NCBI RefSeq assembly: GCF_900089495.1
Contig: NZ_LT605203.1
Coordinates: 3,073,546-3,137,545 of the forward strand
DNA length: 64,000 nucleotides
Source: Thiomonas sp. X19
GTDB lineage: Bacteria > Pseudomonadota > Gammaproteobacteria > Burkholderiales > Burkholderiaceae_C
Direction: 5' to 3'
Part shown: positions 1 through 8,473 of the stretch, in pieces
How the letters are laid out: every line of letters begins with the position of its first letter
Numbering within the stretch: position 1 is the stretch's first letter
The notes under the pieces: model-generated
What the model saw: the letters and a program-made list of their open reading frames with translations, nothing else
Database searches by the model: none
Told to the model about the DNA's origin: nothing
Program-made: the position numbers and the translations under genes

Positions 1-356
1 AGGCCGCGCCCGACGTGCAGGCCTTCGGCAAGAACTACATGGCGGTGGGTTTCAAGATTGAATACGTCAAAGCCAACGGCGAACTGTCCACGTACACGCC
101 GGATTTCCTCGTGCGCACCACGGATGGCATGGTGTGGGTCGTCGAGACCAAGGGCCGCGAAGAGATTGATCTGCCGCAGAAAATGGCCCGCCTTCGACAA
201 TGGTGTGTAGATGCCTCCTTTGCCAGTGCCGCGGATGAGGTCCCCTGTCACATCTACCGTTTTGTTTACGTTGATCAAGATGGCTTTGAGCAACACAAGC
301 CAGCCAGTTTTTCCGCGCTGGCAACGAGCTTCACCGAGTATCAGGAGAGCCCATGA
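1..356 (+). CDS. Type III restriction enzyme Res subunit, C-terminal end (partial)
   Basis: Only the last ~118 codons are in the window; the frame is open to position 1, so the start lies outside. What is visible is a PD-(D/E)xK nuclease-like signature: TPDFLV followed about 10 residues later by VVETKG. This is the pattern expected at the C-terminus of Res subunits of type III restriction systems, where an N-terminal DEAD/DEAH translocase feeds a nuclease domain. The stop overlaps the next start (ATGA at 353-356), and a Mod-type methyltransferase lies three genes downstream, which supports the assignment. The helicase part cannot be seen here; another helicase-nuclease fusion is the main alternative. 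Confidence 0.7.
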   Translation, partial: AAPDVQAFGKNYMAVGFKIEYVKANGELSTYTPDFLVRTTDGMVWVVETKGREEIDLPQKMARLRQWCVDASFASAADEVPCHIYRFVYVDQDGFEQHKPASFSALATSFTEYQESP

Positions 357-1573
357 TGAACCCGTTGACCGATGAGGAACTCACCGCGCTGCTGGACGAC
401 ATTGAAAGTGACCGTGCCGAGCGCAAGCAAACCTGGAATGGCAGCGCACCGGACAAAGGGCGACAAGCTATCTGCGCGTTCGCGAATGATCTGCCCAATC
501 ACGGGAAACCCGGGGTGCTGTTCATCGGCGCTAAGGACGACGGTAGCCCCACCGGGGGTGCATTCTCCGTGACAGATCAGCTTTTGCAAACCCTTGCTGA
601 CATCAAGACAGACGGCAAGATCATTCCACCGCCCACCATGACCGTAGCCCGGCGCATGTTGAGAGGCCATGACATGGCAGTGGTCACCGTCTGGCCTGCC
701 GATTCGCCGCCAGTGCGATTTGATGGCCGCATCTGGATACGCACAGGCTCACGCAGAGGGCAGGCCAGCGTGCAAGACGAGCGGGAGCTGAACGAAAAGC
801 GGCGCCACCGAGACCGCAGCTTCGACACCCACCCCATCGCGACAAGCACTCTGACGGAGCTAAACCAAAGCTACTTCGAGAGTGAATACCTGCCCCAGGC
901 GGTGGCGCCAGACGTCCTGGAAGTAAATGGACGGAGCTTTGAGGAGCAACTGGCCTCGCTAGGCATGATCGCCTCGGTGGATGATCCCACGCCAACCGTG
1001 GTGGGCATGTTGACGTTGGGCAAGAGCCCTCGGACCTGGGTCCCGTGCGCTTATGTGCAGTTCTTACGTATACGAGGCACCCAGTGGGGCGATCCGGTGG
1101 TCGATGAGCAAGAGGTGGACGGCTCGCTCGATATGGTCTTGCGCAGGCTAGACGACAAACTCAAGGCAACGTTGGCCGTGTCGGTGAATTTCACGTCTGG
1201 CAGCACCACCGAGATCCGTTCTTCTCCTTACCCTCTCACCGCGTTGCAACAACTGACTCGCAATGCCGTGATGCATCGCACCTACGAAGGCACGAATGCT
1301 CCTGTCCGTGTGTATTGGTTTGACGACCGTATCGAGATCACCAACCCCGGCGGCCCTTTCGGCGCTGTGACCAAAGAGAATTTCGGAAGACCCGGCGTTA
1401 GCGACTATCGCAACCCGAGCTTGGCAGCGGTGCTCAAGACACTTGGATTCGTCCAGCGTTTCGGATTCGGAATCGCTGAAACTCGGCGCGCGCTGGAGGC
1501 AAACGGCAACCCTCCGCTGGAGTTTCAGATTGAGCCCACCATGGTTCTGGCTACCCTGCGGATAGCACCATGA
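353..1573 (+). CDS. AlbA_2 domain ATP-binding protein (Schlafen/RecG-like)
   Basis: A 406-residue protein. The N-terminal ~130 residues, with ERKQTW, a CAFANDLPN segment and GVLFIGAKDDG, match the Schlafen AlbA_2 putative nucleic-acid-binding domain. The C-terminal third has a GHKL-type ATPase pattern: an N-box-like LTRNAVMHRTYEG, then DDRIEITNPGG and GFGIAETRRAL. This two-domain layout is common in proteins annotated as ATP-binding transcriptional regulators. It is translationally coupled on both sides (ATGA overlaps at 353 and 1570), so it probably works with the flanking Res, ParA and Mod products. Its precise role is unknown; regulation or an accessory defence function are both possible. 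Confidence 0.75.
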   Translation: MMNPLTDEELTALLDDIESDRAERKQTWNGSAPDKGRQAICAFANDLPNHGKPGVLFIGAKDDGSPTGGAFSVTDQLLQTLADIKTDGKIIPPPTMTVARRMLRGHDMAVVTVWPADSPPVRFDGRIWIRTGSRRGQASVQDERELNEKRRHRDRSFDTHPIATSTLTELNQSYFESEYLPQAVAPDVLEVNGRSFEEQLASLGMIASVDDPTPTVVGMLTLGKSPRTWVPCAYVQFLRIRGTQWGDPVVDEQEVDGSLDMVLRRLDDKLKATLAVSVNFTSGSTTEIRSSPYPLTALQQLTRNAVMHRTYEGTNAPVRVYWFDDRIEITNPGGPFGAVTKENFGRPGVSDYRNPSLAAVLKTLGFVQRFGFGIAETRRALEANGNPPLEFQIEPTMVLATLRIAP

Positions 1574-2583
1574 GCACCCCAGTCCTGACTTTTTTCAACA
1601 ATAAGGGTGGCGTGGGAAAGACCTCCCTGGTCTTTCACCTGGCTTGGATGTTTTCCGAGATGGGCAAACGAGTCGTGACCATCGACCTCGATCCCCAGGC
1701 AAACCTGACTTCCGCTTTTCTGGCAGAAGAGGCGCTTGAGCAGCTATGGGACACAGATGTTCCTGCGCCTGGCGGCGCCACGATTTATCGCTGCATCCAG
1801 CCACTGACCAAAGTCGGCGATATTCAGGCGCCTGTAGCCCAGAAAATCAACCCCAATTTGTTTTTGATCCCGGGTGATCTGGCGCTGGCGGGGTATGAAG
1901 ACGAGCTGTCCAGAGCCTGGTCGGACGCCATGGGCTCGAACAACCTGTACCGCCCCTTTCGGCTGCTGACAGCCTTTTGGCAGGTGGCGCAAATGGCAGC
2001 CACTAAACACAAAGCCGACATCATCTTGGCCGACGTCGGCCCCAACCTTGGTGCCATCAACCGCTCGGCACTCATTGGCAGCGACCACGTCGTAATCCCT
2101 TTAGCAGCCGATCTGTTTTCACTACAAGGCCTGCGCAACCTCGGGCCCACACTGACTGCCTGGCGTGCCGACTGGCGCAAGCGGGTGGACAACTGGCCCA
2201 CCCCGGATTTCGATCTCCCTAAGGGCGCAATGCACCCAGAAGGCTACATCTTGATGCAGCACATGGAGCGGCTGTCCAGGCCTGTGAAGGCCTATAAAAA
2301 ATGGGTAGATCGCATACCTGGCACCTACCAGGAAGATGTGCTGCGCCAGCCCAGTCTCAAACGTGCCAAGGCCAATGACGGCAATTGCCTCGCACGGCTG
2401 AAACACTACCGCAGCCTGGTACCCATGGCACAAGAAGTACGAAAACCCATTTTTCACCTCACCGCAGCAGACGGTGCTATCGGAAGCCACTCCCTAGCAG
2501 TACGCGACGCATGGGGTGATTTCAAAGCGCTGGCTGTTGCCATCCTGCACCGTATAGACCTGCCCGAAGACGACGAACTCTGA
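1570..2583 (+). CDS. ParA-family ATPase
   Basis: A 337-residue protein with the deviant Walker A motif KGGVGKTS at residues 12-19, a switch-like DLDPQAN around residue 38 and a Walker B-like stretch ILADVGPN. These are the marks of ParA/Soj/MinD ATPases, which dimerise on ATP and bind DNA or membrane. The usual partner, a ParB, is not next to it; instead the gene sits between the AlbA_2 gene (4-base overlap) and the methyltransferase gene (4-base gap). That context suggests a role in the restriction-modification locus rather than in plasmid partition, but this is inference. Confidence 0.8.
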   Translation: MSTPVLTFFNNKGGVGKTSLVFHLAWMFSEMGKRVVTIDLDPQANLTSAFLAEEALEQLWDTDVPAPGGATIYRCIQPLTKVGDIQAPVAQKINPNLFLIPGDLALAGYEDELSRAWSDAMGSNNLYRPFRLLTAFWQVAQMAATKHKADIILADVGPNLGAINRSALIGSDHVVIPLAADLFSLQGLRNLGPTLTAWRADWRKRVDNWPTPDFDLPKGAMHPEGYILMQHMERLSRPVKAYKKWVDRIPGTYQEDVLRQPSLKRAKANDGNCLARLKHYRSLVPMAQEVRKPIFHLTAADGAIGSHSLAVRDAWGDFKALAVAILHRIDLPEDDEL

Positions 2584-2587
2584 CACC

Positions 2588-4936
2588 ATGGCACGCCAAG
2601 AAAAAAAATCCTATGAGCTGAGTGAAGCTGAGCAGCGCGACCTGGTCACGCTGATTCAGCAGGGCAAGGCGCTGCCAGAAAAATACCGATTCATTTTGTT
2701 CGAGGACAAGCGCGAGGTCGAGCTGGTCTGGAACGGCAAGACGCGCGACGTTTGCACGACCGTTCTGCCCTTCCAAACGCTGGAACACATCGACGAACCG
2801 CGCACCGAGACCAGGACACAGGCCGATCTCTTTGACAGCCGTGGCCGCCAGCAGAAGGGTTGGACAAACAAGCTGATCTGGGGTGACAACAAGCTGATCC
2901 TCTCGTCACTCAAAGCGGGCGCCCTGCGCCAGCAAATCGAAGACGCGGGCGGCCTCAAGCTGATTTATATCGATCCGCCCTTTGACGTGGGAGCGGATTT
3001 CAGCATGGACATTGAGATTGGCGGCGAGACCTTCCATAAGGAAGCAAACCTGCTGGAGCAAATCGCCTACCGTGACACATGGGGGCGCGGTGCGGACAGC
3101 TTTATCTCGATGATCTATGAACGCCTGATCTTGATGCGCGATTTGCTGACAGAAGACGGCTCAATCTATGTGCATTGTGATTGGCGTGTCAGTGCATTTA
3201 TGCGGCTGGCATTGGACGAAGTATTCGGAAACTTCTTGGCCGAAATAGCGTGGAAGAAGCTCCGTTCACCCAAAGGGCAGTCCGGCCATTTTTCGAACAT
3301 CAAGGACAGCGTATTTATTTACTCGCGGTCTGAACAACCGCAGTTCAGCGCCCAGTTTGTCGACAAGGACGAGAAGCTGCTGGACACACACTATCGGCAT
3401 GTGGAAGAGGCGACTGGCCGACGATACAACCTTGACAATTTCACTCAAGCTGGTGCTGGCCCTGCACGCCGGTTCGCTGACCAAGTTCTTGATCCACCGC
3501 CCGGAAAGCACTGGATTTGGTCGCAAGATCGAATTGATGAAGGCATGAAGGTGGGCTTGATCGTTTTCTCAAAGAACGGTGTTCCCTATGTGAAGCGCTA
3601 CTTTGACGGGAATGAGGGAACGAGAGTTGGCGACATCTGGGACGACATCTTCCCGGTGAACCAGATGGCTAAAGAGCGATTGGACTATCCGACTCAGAAG
3701 CCTGAAGCGCTCCTCGAACGCATCATCAAGGCAAGCAGCAACGAAGGTGACCTCGTGGCTGATTTCTTCTGCGGCTCCGGCACGACGTCAGCGGTCGCTG
3801 AGAAACTGGGCCGCAAATGGATCGCCACCGACCTTGGCAAGTTCGCTATCCACACCACCCGCAAGCGGCTGATTGGTGTTCAGCGCGAGAAGAAGGCTGC
3901 CGAGCAAGACTTCCGTGCCTTTGAGGTGTTGAACCTTGGCCGCTACGAGCGGCAGGCTTATCTGAATGTCGGCGGGCGTTTAACGGGGGTTCAGAAGGAG
4001 CAGGCCCTCGCCCAGAAGGAAAGTGAGTTCCGCGAGTTGATCCTGCGTGCCTACAAGGCCAGTGGCTTCGGCGACAACGAAGGCGCACAAGCACAAGACG
4101 GGTTTTTCCACGGCGCACGCAATGGGCGACTGGTCGTCATTGGCCCGATCAACCTGCCTGTAGGGCGACTGTTCGTCGAAGAGGTCATTACCGAATGCCG
4201 CAAACGTGGAGCGTCACGCGTGGACGTGCTGGCCTTTGAGTTCGAAATGGGCCTGTTCCCCGCCGTACTGGAAGAGGCACGCAGCAAGGGCATCGAACTT
4301 GCTCCGAAATACATTCCCGCCGAAGTCTTCGACAAGCGGGCCGTGGACAAGGGACAGGTGGTGTTCCACGACATCAGCTTCGCCGAGGCCACGCCGCGTT
4401 ACGACAAGAAGAACAAGTTCGCGATCACGATCGAGTTGGCCGATTTCTCGGTCTACTACACCCAGGGCGCCGCCGAGGCTGCAATTGCCGCCATGAAAGA
4501 GGGCAAGAGCGAAGTCATGTGCGAACAGGGGCAACTCTACAAGGTCAGCAAGAACAAGGACGGAATCGTCACAAAAGAGCGCCTGACCAAGCTCTGGACG
4601 GACTGGGTCGACTACTGGGCGGTGGATTTCGACTACATGAGCCGCAAGGAAGTCATCAGGGTGCCAGTGGGCACCGGTCTCAGCGGAGTCGCATCACTGC
4701 CAGGATTTGAACCACCGCAAGGTGAGTTGGCCATGCCAGAGTTCGAGGAGCGCTGGACGGGCGGCTACATCTTCGAGAACGAATGGCAAAGCTTTCGCAC
4801 CCGCCAGAACCGCGAGCTAGAACTGACCACGGCCCATCACACCTACGACAGGCCAGGGCGTTACACCGTGGCCGTCAAGGTGATCGATATCTTCGGCAAC
4901 GACACGATGACACTGGTGCCCGTCAACGTGGGTTGA
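2588..4936 (+). CDS. mod: Type III-like Mod DNA methyltransferase
   Basis: A 782-residue site-specific DNA methyltransferase. Catalytic motif IV (DPPF, about residue 128) precedes the AdoMet-binding motif I (FCGSGTT, about residue 392), which is the beta-class order typical of type III Mod subunits. The region between the motifs would carry target recognition. The last 40 residues form a PKD-like ending (YTVAVKVIDIFGNDT) seen in large Mod-like methylases. It is the last gene of the four-gene operon and follows the ParA gene by 4 bases. Catalytic motifs look intact. The methylated base (adenine or N4-cytosine) and the target site cannot be read from the sequence. Confidence 0.85.
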   Translation: MARQEKKSYELSEAEQRDLVTLIQQGKALPEKYRFILFEDKREVELVWNGKTRDVCTTVLPFQTLEHIDEPRTETRTQADLFDSRGRQQKGWTNKLIWGDNKLILSSLKAGALRQQIEDAGGLKLIYIDPPFDVGADFSMDIEIGGETFHKEANLLEQIAYRDTWGRGADSFISMIYERLILMRDLLTEDGSIYVHCDWRVSAFMRLALDEVFGNFLAEIAWKKLRSPKGQSGHFSNIKDSVFIYSRSEQPQFSAQFVDKDEKLLDTHYRHVEEATGRRYNLDNFTQAGAGPARRFADQVLDPPPGKHWIWSQDRIDEGMKVGLIVFSKNGVPYVKRYFDGNEGTRVGDIWDDIFPVNQMAKERLDYPTQKPEALLERIIKASSNEGDLVADFFCGSGTTSAVAEKLGRKWIATDLGKFAIHTTRKRLIGVQREKKAAEQDFRAFEVLNLGRYERQAYLNVGGRLTGVQKEQALAQKESEFRELILRAYKASGFGDNEGAQAQDGFFHGARNGRLVVIGPINLPVGRLFVEEVITECRKRGASRVDVLAFEFEMGLFPAVLEEARSKGIELAPKYIPAEVFDKRAVDKGQVVFHDISFAEATPRYDKKNKFAITIELADFSVYYTQGAAEAAIAAMKEGKSEVMCEQGQLYKVSKNKDGIVTKERLTKLWTDWVDYWAVDFDYMSRKEVIRVPVGTGLSGVASLPGFEPPQGELAMPEFEERWTGGYIFENEWQSFRTRQNRELELTTAHHTYDRPGRYTVAVKVIDIFGNDTMTLVPVNVG

Positions 4937-5218
4937 TTCAAAATAAGGCAGCAATTTGAATAGGATCTCTCGCAATCACTCGGCTCGGCGGACGTCCACG
5001 GAAAATTATGGTGTGTTGGAACTTTCAAGCATCACGTTGGCACACATCACTTGGATTTGACAGCAAAAAAGAATGTTTGCGCCAGGACTGGCGTGCACAG
5101 GTGATGTTGCAGGTTAGCAACGGCTATATAGAATAGAAAGAAAGTGGTTGCACCCGACAGAAAAATATGGGTAGTATATGGGTGTGGTAAGCCTGACTTG
5201 ATCAGCACACATCAGCCC

Positions 5219-5239
5219 TGCCAGGGGCTCACCCTGGCA
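5219..5239. repeat. Perfect 8-bp inverted repeat
   Basis: TGCCAGGG (5219-5226) and CCCTGGCA (5232-5239) are exact reverse complements separated by five bases. There is no T-run after it on the plus strand, so it is a weak terminator candidate for the mod operon; a protein-binding site is as likely. Confidence 0.4.
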
Positions 5240-5397
5240 ATTAAAAAAGATTGACCCCGGCCGGCGGCTGGGCGTTCAAAACACACTTTGAACTTGACCA
5301 TGCGCCTCGCGCGCATCGGCACCTGAACCAGCCTGGCGCTTTCGCGCTTGGCCACCCCCAAAACTTATATCCCGTTGGCTGGTCGCCAGCGATCTGG

Positions 5398-5423
5398 ATT
5401 TGTGCACGTCATTCAGCACAAAT
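5398..5423. promoter_or_regulatory. Inverted repeat, possible operator upstream of replication genes
   Basis: ATTTGTGC (5398-5405) and GCACAAAT (5416-5423) are perfect arms around a 10-base spacer, roughly 165 bases before the first gene of the replication operon. The arm spacing suits a dimeric DNA-binding protein. Confidence 0.4.
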
Positions 5424-5443
5424 TCTGGGGACAATTCTCACCA

Positions 5444-5475
5444 TGATTATTAGTCTAGCCCCAGACTCATAATCA
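5444..5475. promoter_or_regulatory. 13-bp near-perfect inverted repeat upstream of replication genes
   Basis: TGATTATTAGTCT (5444-5456) and AGACTCATAATCA (5463-5475) pair with one mismatch around AGCCCC. It lies about 110 bases before the start at 5588. It may be an operator or a replication-related structure; there is no T-run to make it a terminator. Confidence 0.45.
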
Positions 5476-5587
5476 CGATTTGTTTTGCACGCTGAGCACA
5501 GCGCGCAAAAAGACATTATCGGCCAAACAGGACGGTTGATTTTGTCGGGGCGAATGGCAGTCTTGAATCTACCAAGGATTCACTGTC

Positions 5588-6373
5588 ATGAACAACCAAT
5601 TCAAACAAACCCCCCTTGCCGCAGCCATCAGTGGCGGCCTTGACCTGCCCATCGATTTGATGCTGAAGAAATTCAAAAGCATCGGGTGCGAGCTTTTCAA
5701 ACTCAAAGTCCAGTTTGAAACTGACGAAATCCAGAATGAATTCTGGATTTACTGTTCATTCAAATCACGAGTTATTGACAGGGCGCGCCGTATGGGGCAA
5801 TCAGACCTGCATATTTTCAATGCATGGGGCAGGTATTTTGTTACGACACAGACAAAACGGCGTGCAGATTGGTTTGCAGACAGTCTGGATACTCCAATTG
5901 ATAAAGAGGGTGGAGAATGCCTGATTGATAATCTTTCAGGTGATTTGAACGGCGATTTGAACCAGGGAGGAGATGACGATGGCGATGGCGAGGAATCGAG
6001 CGAGGAATTAAATGATGGCGATTTGAATTCAAACTGTGCCGGCGAAATCGCCGGTTGGCGTGCGGCAGAATTTTCAGATTATGAAGAAGATTGGGTCCGG
6101 CGCCACACGCCCGAGGCCATCCAGGCGCGCCTTGGATGCTGTATGAAAACTGCCCAAAATCATTTTAAGCGGGCGCTTGAAACGGCCAAATGGTTGCGTC
6201 AAAACCCTGAACTTTTTAATCATGACGATTACCCTGAAATCGACGACGAGACCCTGAAAACGTTTATGTGGAGGGGCAAGCTCGCCAGGCCGGGACGAAC
6301 CAGGCTTGGGGAAAAGGTGTTTTGTTCAGTTGTGCTGGCGCTCGGCGGCGCCAAACAGCAAAGTTTGATTTAA
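5588..6373 (+). CDS. Hypothetical protein, first gene of the replication operon
   Basis: A 261-residue protein without a recognised family. The N-terminal half is mixed; the middle (about residues 105-150) is very acidic, rich in D, E, G and N; the C-terminal part (about residues 170-205) could form a helix-turn-helix (TPEAIQARLGCCMKTAQNHF). It is followed after 10 bases by the RepA-like helicase gene and then by repC, so a role in replication control is plausible. Base composition is lower in GC than the chromosomal genes further along, fitting acquired DNA. The start follows AAGGATTCACTGTC, a modest ribosome-binding site. Confidence 0.7.
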   Translation: MNNQFKQTPLAAAISGGLDLPIDLMLKKFKSIGCELFKLKVQFETDEIQNEFWIYCSFKSRVIDRARRMGQSDLHIFNAWGRYFVTTQTKRRADWFADSLDTPIDKEGGECLIDNLSGDLNGDLNQGGDDDGDGEESSEELNDGDLNSNCAGEIAGWRAAEFSDYEEDWVRRHTPEAIQARLGCCMKTAQNHFKRALETAKWLRQNPELFNHDDYPEIDDETLKTFMWRGKLARPGRTRLGEKVFCSVVLALGGAKQQSLI

Positions 6374-6383
6374 GGGGCGCGAA

Positions 6384-7307
6384 ATGATTATGCGCCCTGA
6401 ACAAATGCCAATTGCGCTTCCATCCAAGGTTGAAATCTCTGGCTGGACTAAAAATCGACCCGCGCCGGTCGACTTGCTCTTCAAAAATGGTCCAGTGTCA
6501 GAGACCGTCGGAGGCACGATCGGCGCTGGTGGATCTGGAAAATCATTTTTCCTTTATCAACTCGCATTATCCATGGCGGGCGGATGTGATTTGCTTAACC
6601 TTGGGGAAATGACGAGCGACAAGGTCACCATTTTGACTCTGGAAGATTCTGCGGAAAAACTGCATCGTCGTCTCTGGAATATCATCGATCATTATCAATA
6701 CCATGGTGAGCCATGGCATTGGAAATCGCAAGAGTGCGCGCTGGAGAATCTGACAATTTATGATGGTCTCGGCAAAGAATTCGCGATTGAAAATGACTTT
6801 GGAGCCGAGTGGTTTTATAAAATATGCGAGGGCCAACGACTCGTGATCGTTGACACGTTATCGCGGGCACATGGGCTTGATGAGAATAAGTCCAATGAAA
6901 TAAAACGGGTTTTTAGGCGACTTGAGACTGCGGCCATGGCATCGGGAGCGCATATTCATTTTGCGCATCACAATTCAAAGTCTGCGCGCCTGTTTGACAA
7001 TTTAGAAGATTCGTCGGGGCGTGGCTCGTCAGTCATTATCGATGATTCGCGCTGGATTCTGAATGTTCGGAATATGCACTCGAACGAATACGGTTTCGAC
7101 GAACACGGGAACAAAATACCCGAATCTGAAAAAAAACTTTATTGCAGAGCAGAAATCACGAAGAATAATGAGGGCCCAGTCAGCATTATTCACTGGTACA
7201 AGCGGCCGCCTAAATCTGGCTGCCTTGTGCCTCATAATGTGGTTCTCTGCGAGAAGAAAGAAGATAAGCCAGAGAAGAAAAAAGGGGGGAGCAATGGCGC
7301 AATCTAA
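6384..7307 (+). CDS. repA: IncQ-like RepA replicative helicase (AAA/RecA fold)
   Basis: A 307-residue RecA-fold ATPase. Walker A is GAGGSGKS at about residue 47; Walker B is LVIVDTLSR at about residue 153; a HFAHHNSKS segment follows at about residue 192. This is the arrangement in RepA, the hexameric helicase of IncQ plasmids such as RSF1010 (about 280 residues), and in related plasmid and phage RecA-like helicases. Its last codons overlap the repC start, as in IncQ replicons where repA and repC are adjacent. No IncQ RepB primase is evident nearby. An AAA ATPase of a different replication module is the alternative. Confidence 0.75.
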   Translation: MIMRPEQMPIALPSKVEISGWTKNRPAPVDLLFKNGPVSETVGGTIGAGGSGKSFFLYQLALSMAGGCDLLNLGEMTSDKVTILTLEDSAEKLHRRLWNIIDHYQYHGEPWHWKSQECALENLTIYDGLGKEFAIENDFGAEWFYKICEGQRLVIVDTLSRAHGLDENKSNEIKRVFRRLETAAMASGAHIHFAHHNSKSARLFDNLEDSSGRGSSVIIDDSRWILNVRNMHSNEYGFDEHGNKIPESEKKLYCRAEITKNNEGPVSIIHWYKRPPKSGCLVPHNVVLCEKKEDKPEKKKGGSNGAI

Positions 7308-8304
7308 ACTCTCTCCCGCGGCGCGCAGGGAGATGGACGCTAGGCATGGTGTTGCTCGGCAGGACATGGCGCTGGGCTTGTCTGGTCTGGTCAAGCCAGC
7401 GGTCCGGCTGAAGAAAGGCCAGAAGCGTGGCTTCATCGAGAACCTGCGTCAGTCGTGGAACGGTGGCGAGATCATCCTCAACGGCCCGGAGATCGACGCG
7501 CAGGATCTGGGCGTGCTGCTGGCGTGCGCGGCGCTGGCCCTGCGCGACGCGGACCGGCATGCCGATTTGAAACAGAGCGTGGACATCGAGGGCCTGCTTG
7601 CCACTTCCCCGAAAAATCAGCCAAACGCCGCCGCCGACAAGGACGCGTTCACCCTGGAAACGACCTTGGCGGCCCTTTGCCGGGAGATCGGGCGCGACCC
7701 GGAAGACGGACGGGCGCACCAGATGATCCGGGACAGCCTCGTGCGCTTGTCGAGCATCGTCACCACCGCCACAAGCGGCGCGCGCGGCGCGTTCACCCAC
7801 CTGATTGCAGGCGGCGCCTGGGAAGGCCGCAACGCGGTCAGCGTGACCCTGAACTACCGCCTCACGCGGGCCATGCTCGGCGAGGGCTCGTTCGGGCGCG
7901 TGCGCATGCAGGTCTTCCGCAATCTGTCGCCAGTCGGCCAGGTGCTGTACCACTGGCTCGCCTGCTGGCGCCCAGGGTACGGCACCTGCCCCCCGATCGG
8001 ACTGGGTACGCTCGCAAGGCACGTCTGGGGCGAGGACGCAAAAGGGGCGACAGCAAGGGAGCGCCGCCAGCAGTTGCGCAAGGCGCTGGCCGAGCTACCG
8101 ACGGACGAGTGGAGCGTCGGAATCGACCGCCAGCTTGTACACATCGAGCGAAAAAACATCGATTCCGGCCCGGAACCCGTGTTCTTGACTACGCCAACCC
8201 GTGTTCCTGACTACGCCTCTCCCTCTGAAAACCGAGGCCGTATAAAGCTCCCCCATGAAATGGGGGAGAGAGGCCCGCTAGCCGCTTCGCGGCGCGGCCT
8301 CTGA
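7294..8304 (+). CDS. repC: IncQ RepC-type replication initiator
   Basis: I take the start at 7294 because it is preceded by a strong AAAGGGGGGAG ribosome-binding site and overlaps repA; the open frame itself goes back to 7063. The resulting 336 residues resemble RepC of IncQ plasmids along most of the length: a NGPEIDAQDLGVLLACAAL segment, LVRLSSIV, a winged-helix region with YRLTRAMLGEG, and LARHVWGEDAKGATARERR near the end. RepC binds oriV iterons and opens the DNA for RepA. It is longer than RSF1010 RepC (about 283 residues). The iterons it should bind were not identified. Confidence 0.75.
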   Translation: MAQSKLSPAARREMDARHGVARQDMALGLSGLVKPAVRLKKGQKRGFIENLRQSWNGGEIILNGPEIDAQDLGVLLACAALALRDADRHADLKQSVDIEGLLATSPKNQPNAAADKDAFTLETTLAALCREIGRDPEDGRAHQMIRDSLVRLSSIVTTATSGARGAFTHLIAGGAWEGRNAVSVTLNYRLTRAMLGEGSFGRVRMQVFRNLSPVGQVLYHWLACWRPGYGTCPPIGLGTLARHVWGEDAKGATARERRQQLRKALAELPTDEWSVGIDRQLVHIERKNIDSGPEPVFLTTPTRVPDYASPSENRGRIKLPHEMGERGPLAASRRGL

Positions 8305-8330
8305 AAAGCAAAAGAAAAAGACGTTGCCCA

Positions 8331-8355
8331 GAAGGGGCGGTGAAACCGCCCCTTC
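8331..8355 (+). repeat. Perfect 11-bp hairpin with TGAAAC core downstream of repC
   Basis: GAAGGGGCGGT (8331-8341) pairs perfectly with ACCGCCCCTTC (8345-8355) over a three-base loop. It lies 27 bases after repC and could stop transcription, but no T-run follows. Two related hairpins with the same GGTGAAAC core lie at 14807-14821 and 14876-14900. Confidence 0.55.
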
Positions 8356-8416
8356 GCGTCACGCGCAATCAGCTTCCACCTTCCACCGATGATCTGCCGC
8401 GAACGCGCACCATCAA

Positions 8417-8432
8417 TTTCCCTAGCGCCGTA
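8417..8432 (+). promoter_or_regulatory. Element-specific box copy 1 (TTTCC-N7-CGTA)
   Basis: TTTCC at 8417-8421, seven bases, CGTA at 8429-8432; 41 bases before the start at 8474. A CCCCGC/GCGGGG stem (8444-8459) lies between box and gene. Confidence 0.7.
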
Positions 8433-8473
8433 CCCCCTCCACACCCCGCCCCCGCGGGGCTGGGGAACAGGTC

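Larger units (their letters stand above)
4937..5587. other. Non-coding region before the integrated replicon
   Basis: About 650 bases without a convincing gene; an open frame at 5251-5472 has no family features. The stretch becomes AT-rich compared with the upstream operon and contains three dyads: TGCCAGGG/CCCTGGCA at 5219-5239, ATTTGTGC/GCACAAAT at 5398-5423 and a 13-base near-perfect one at 5444-5475. It probably contains the left part of the mobile element and the control region of the replication genes. No tandem iterons of the IncQ kind were recognised by eye. Confidence 0.5.

Noticed and set aside
5251..5472. A 73-residue frame in the gap before the replication genes
   Set aside because: No ribosome-binding site, odd composition (H, P, A, W), and it runs through two dyads; more likely non-coding.
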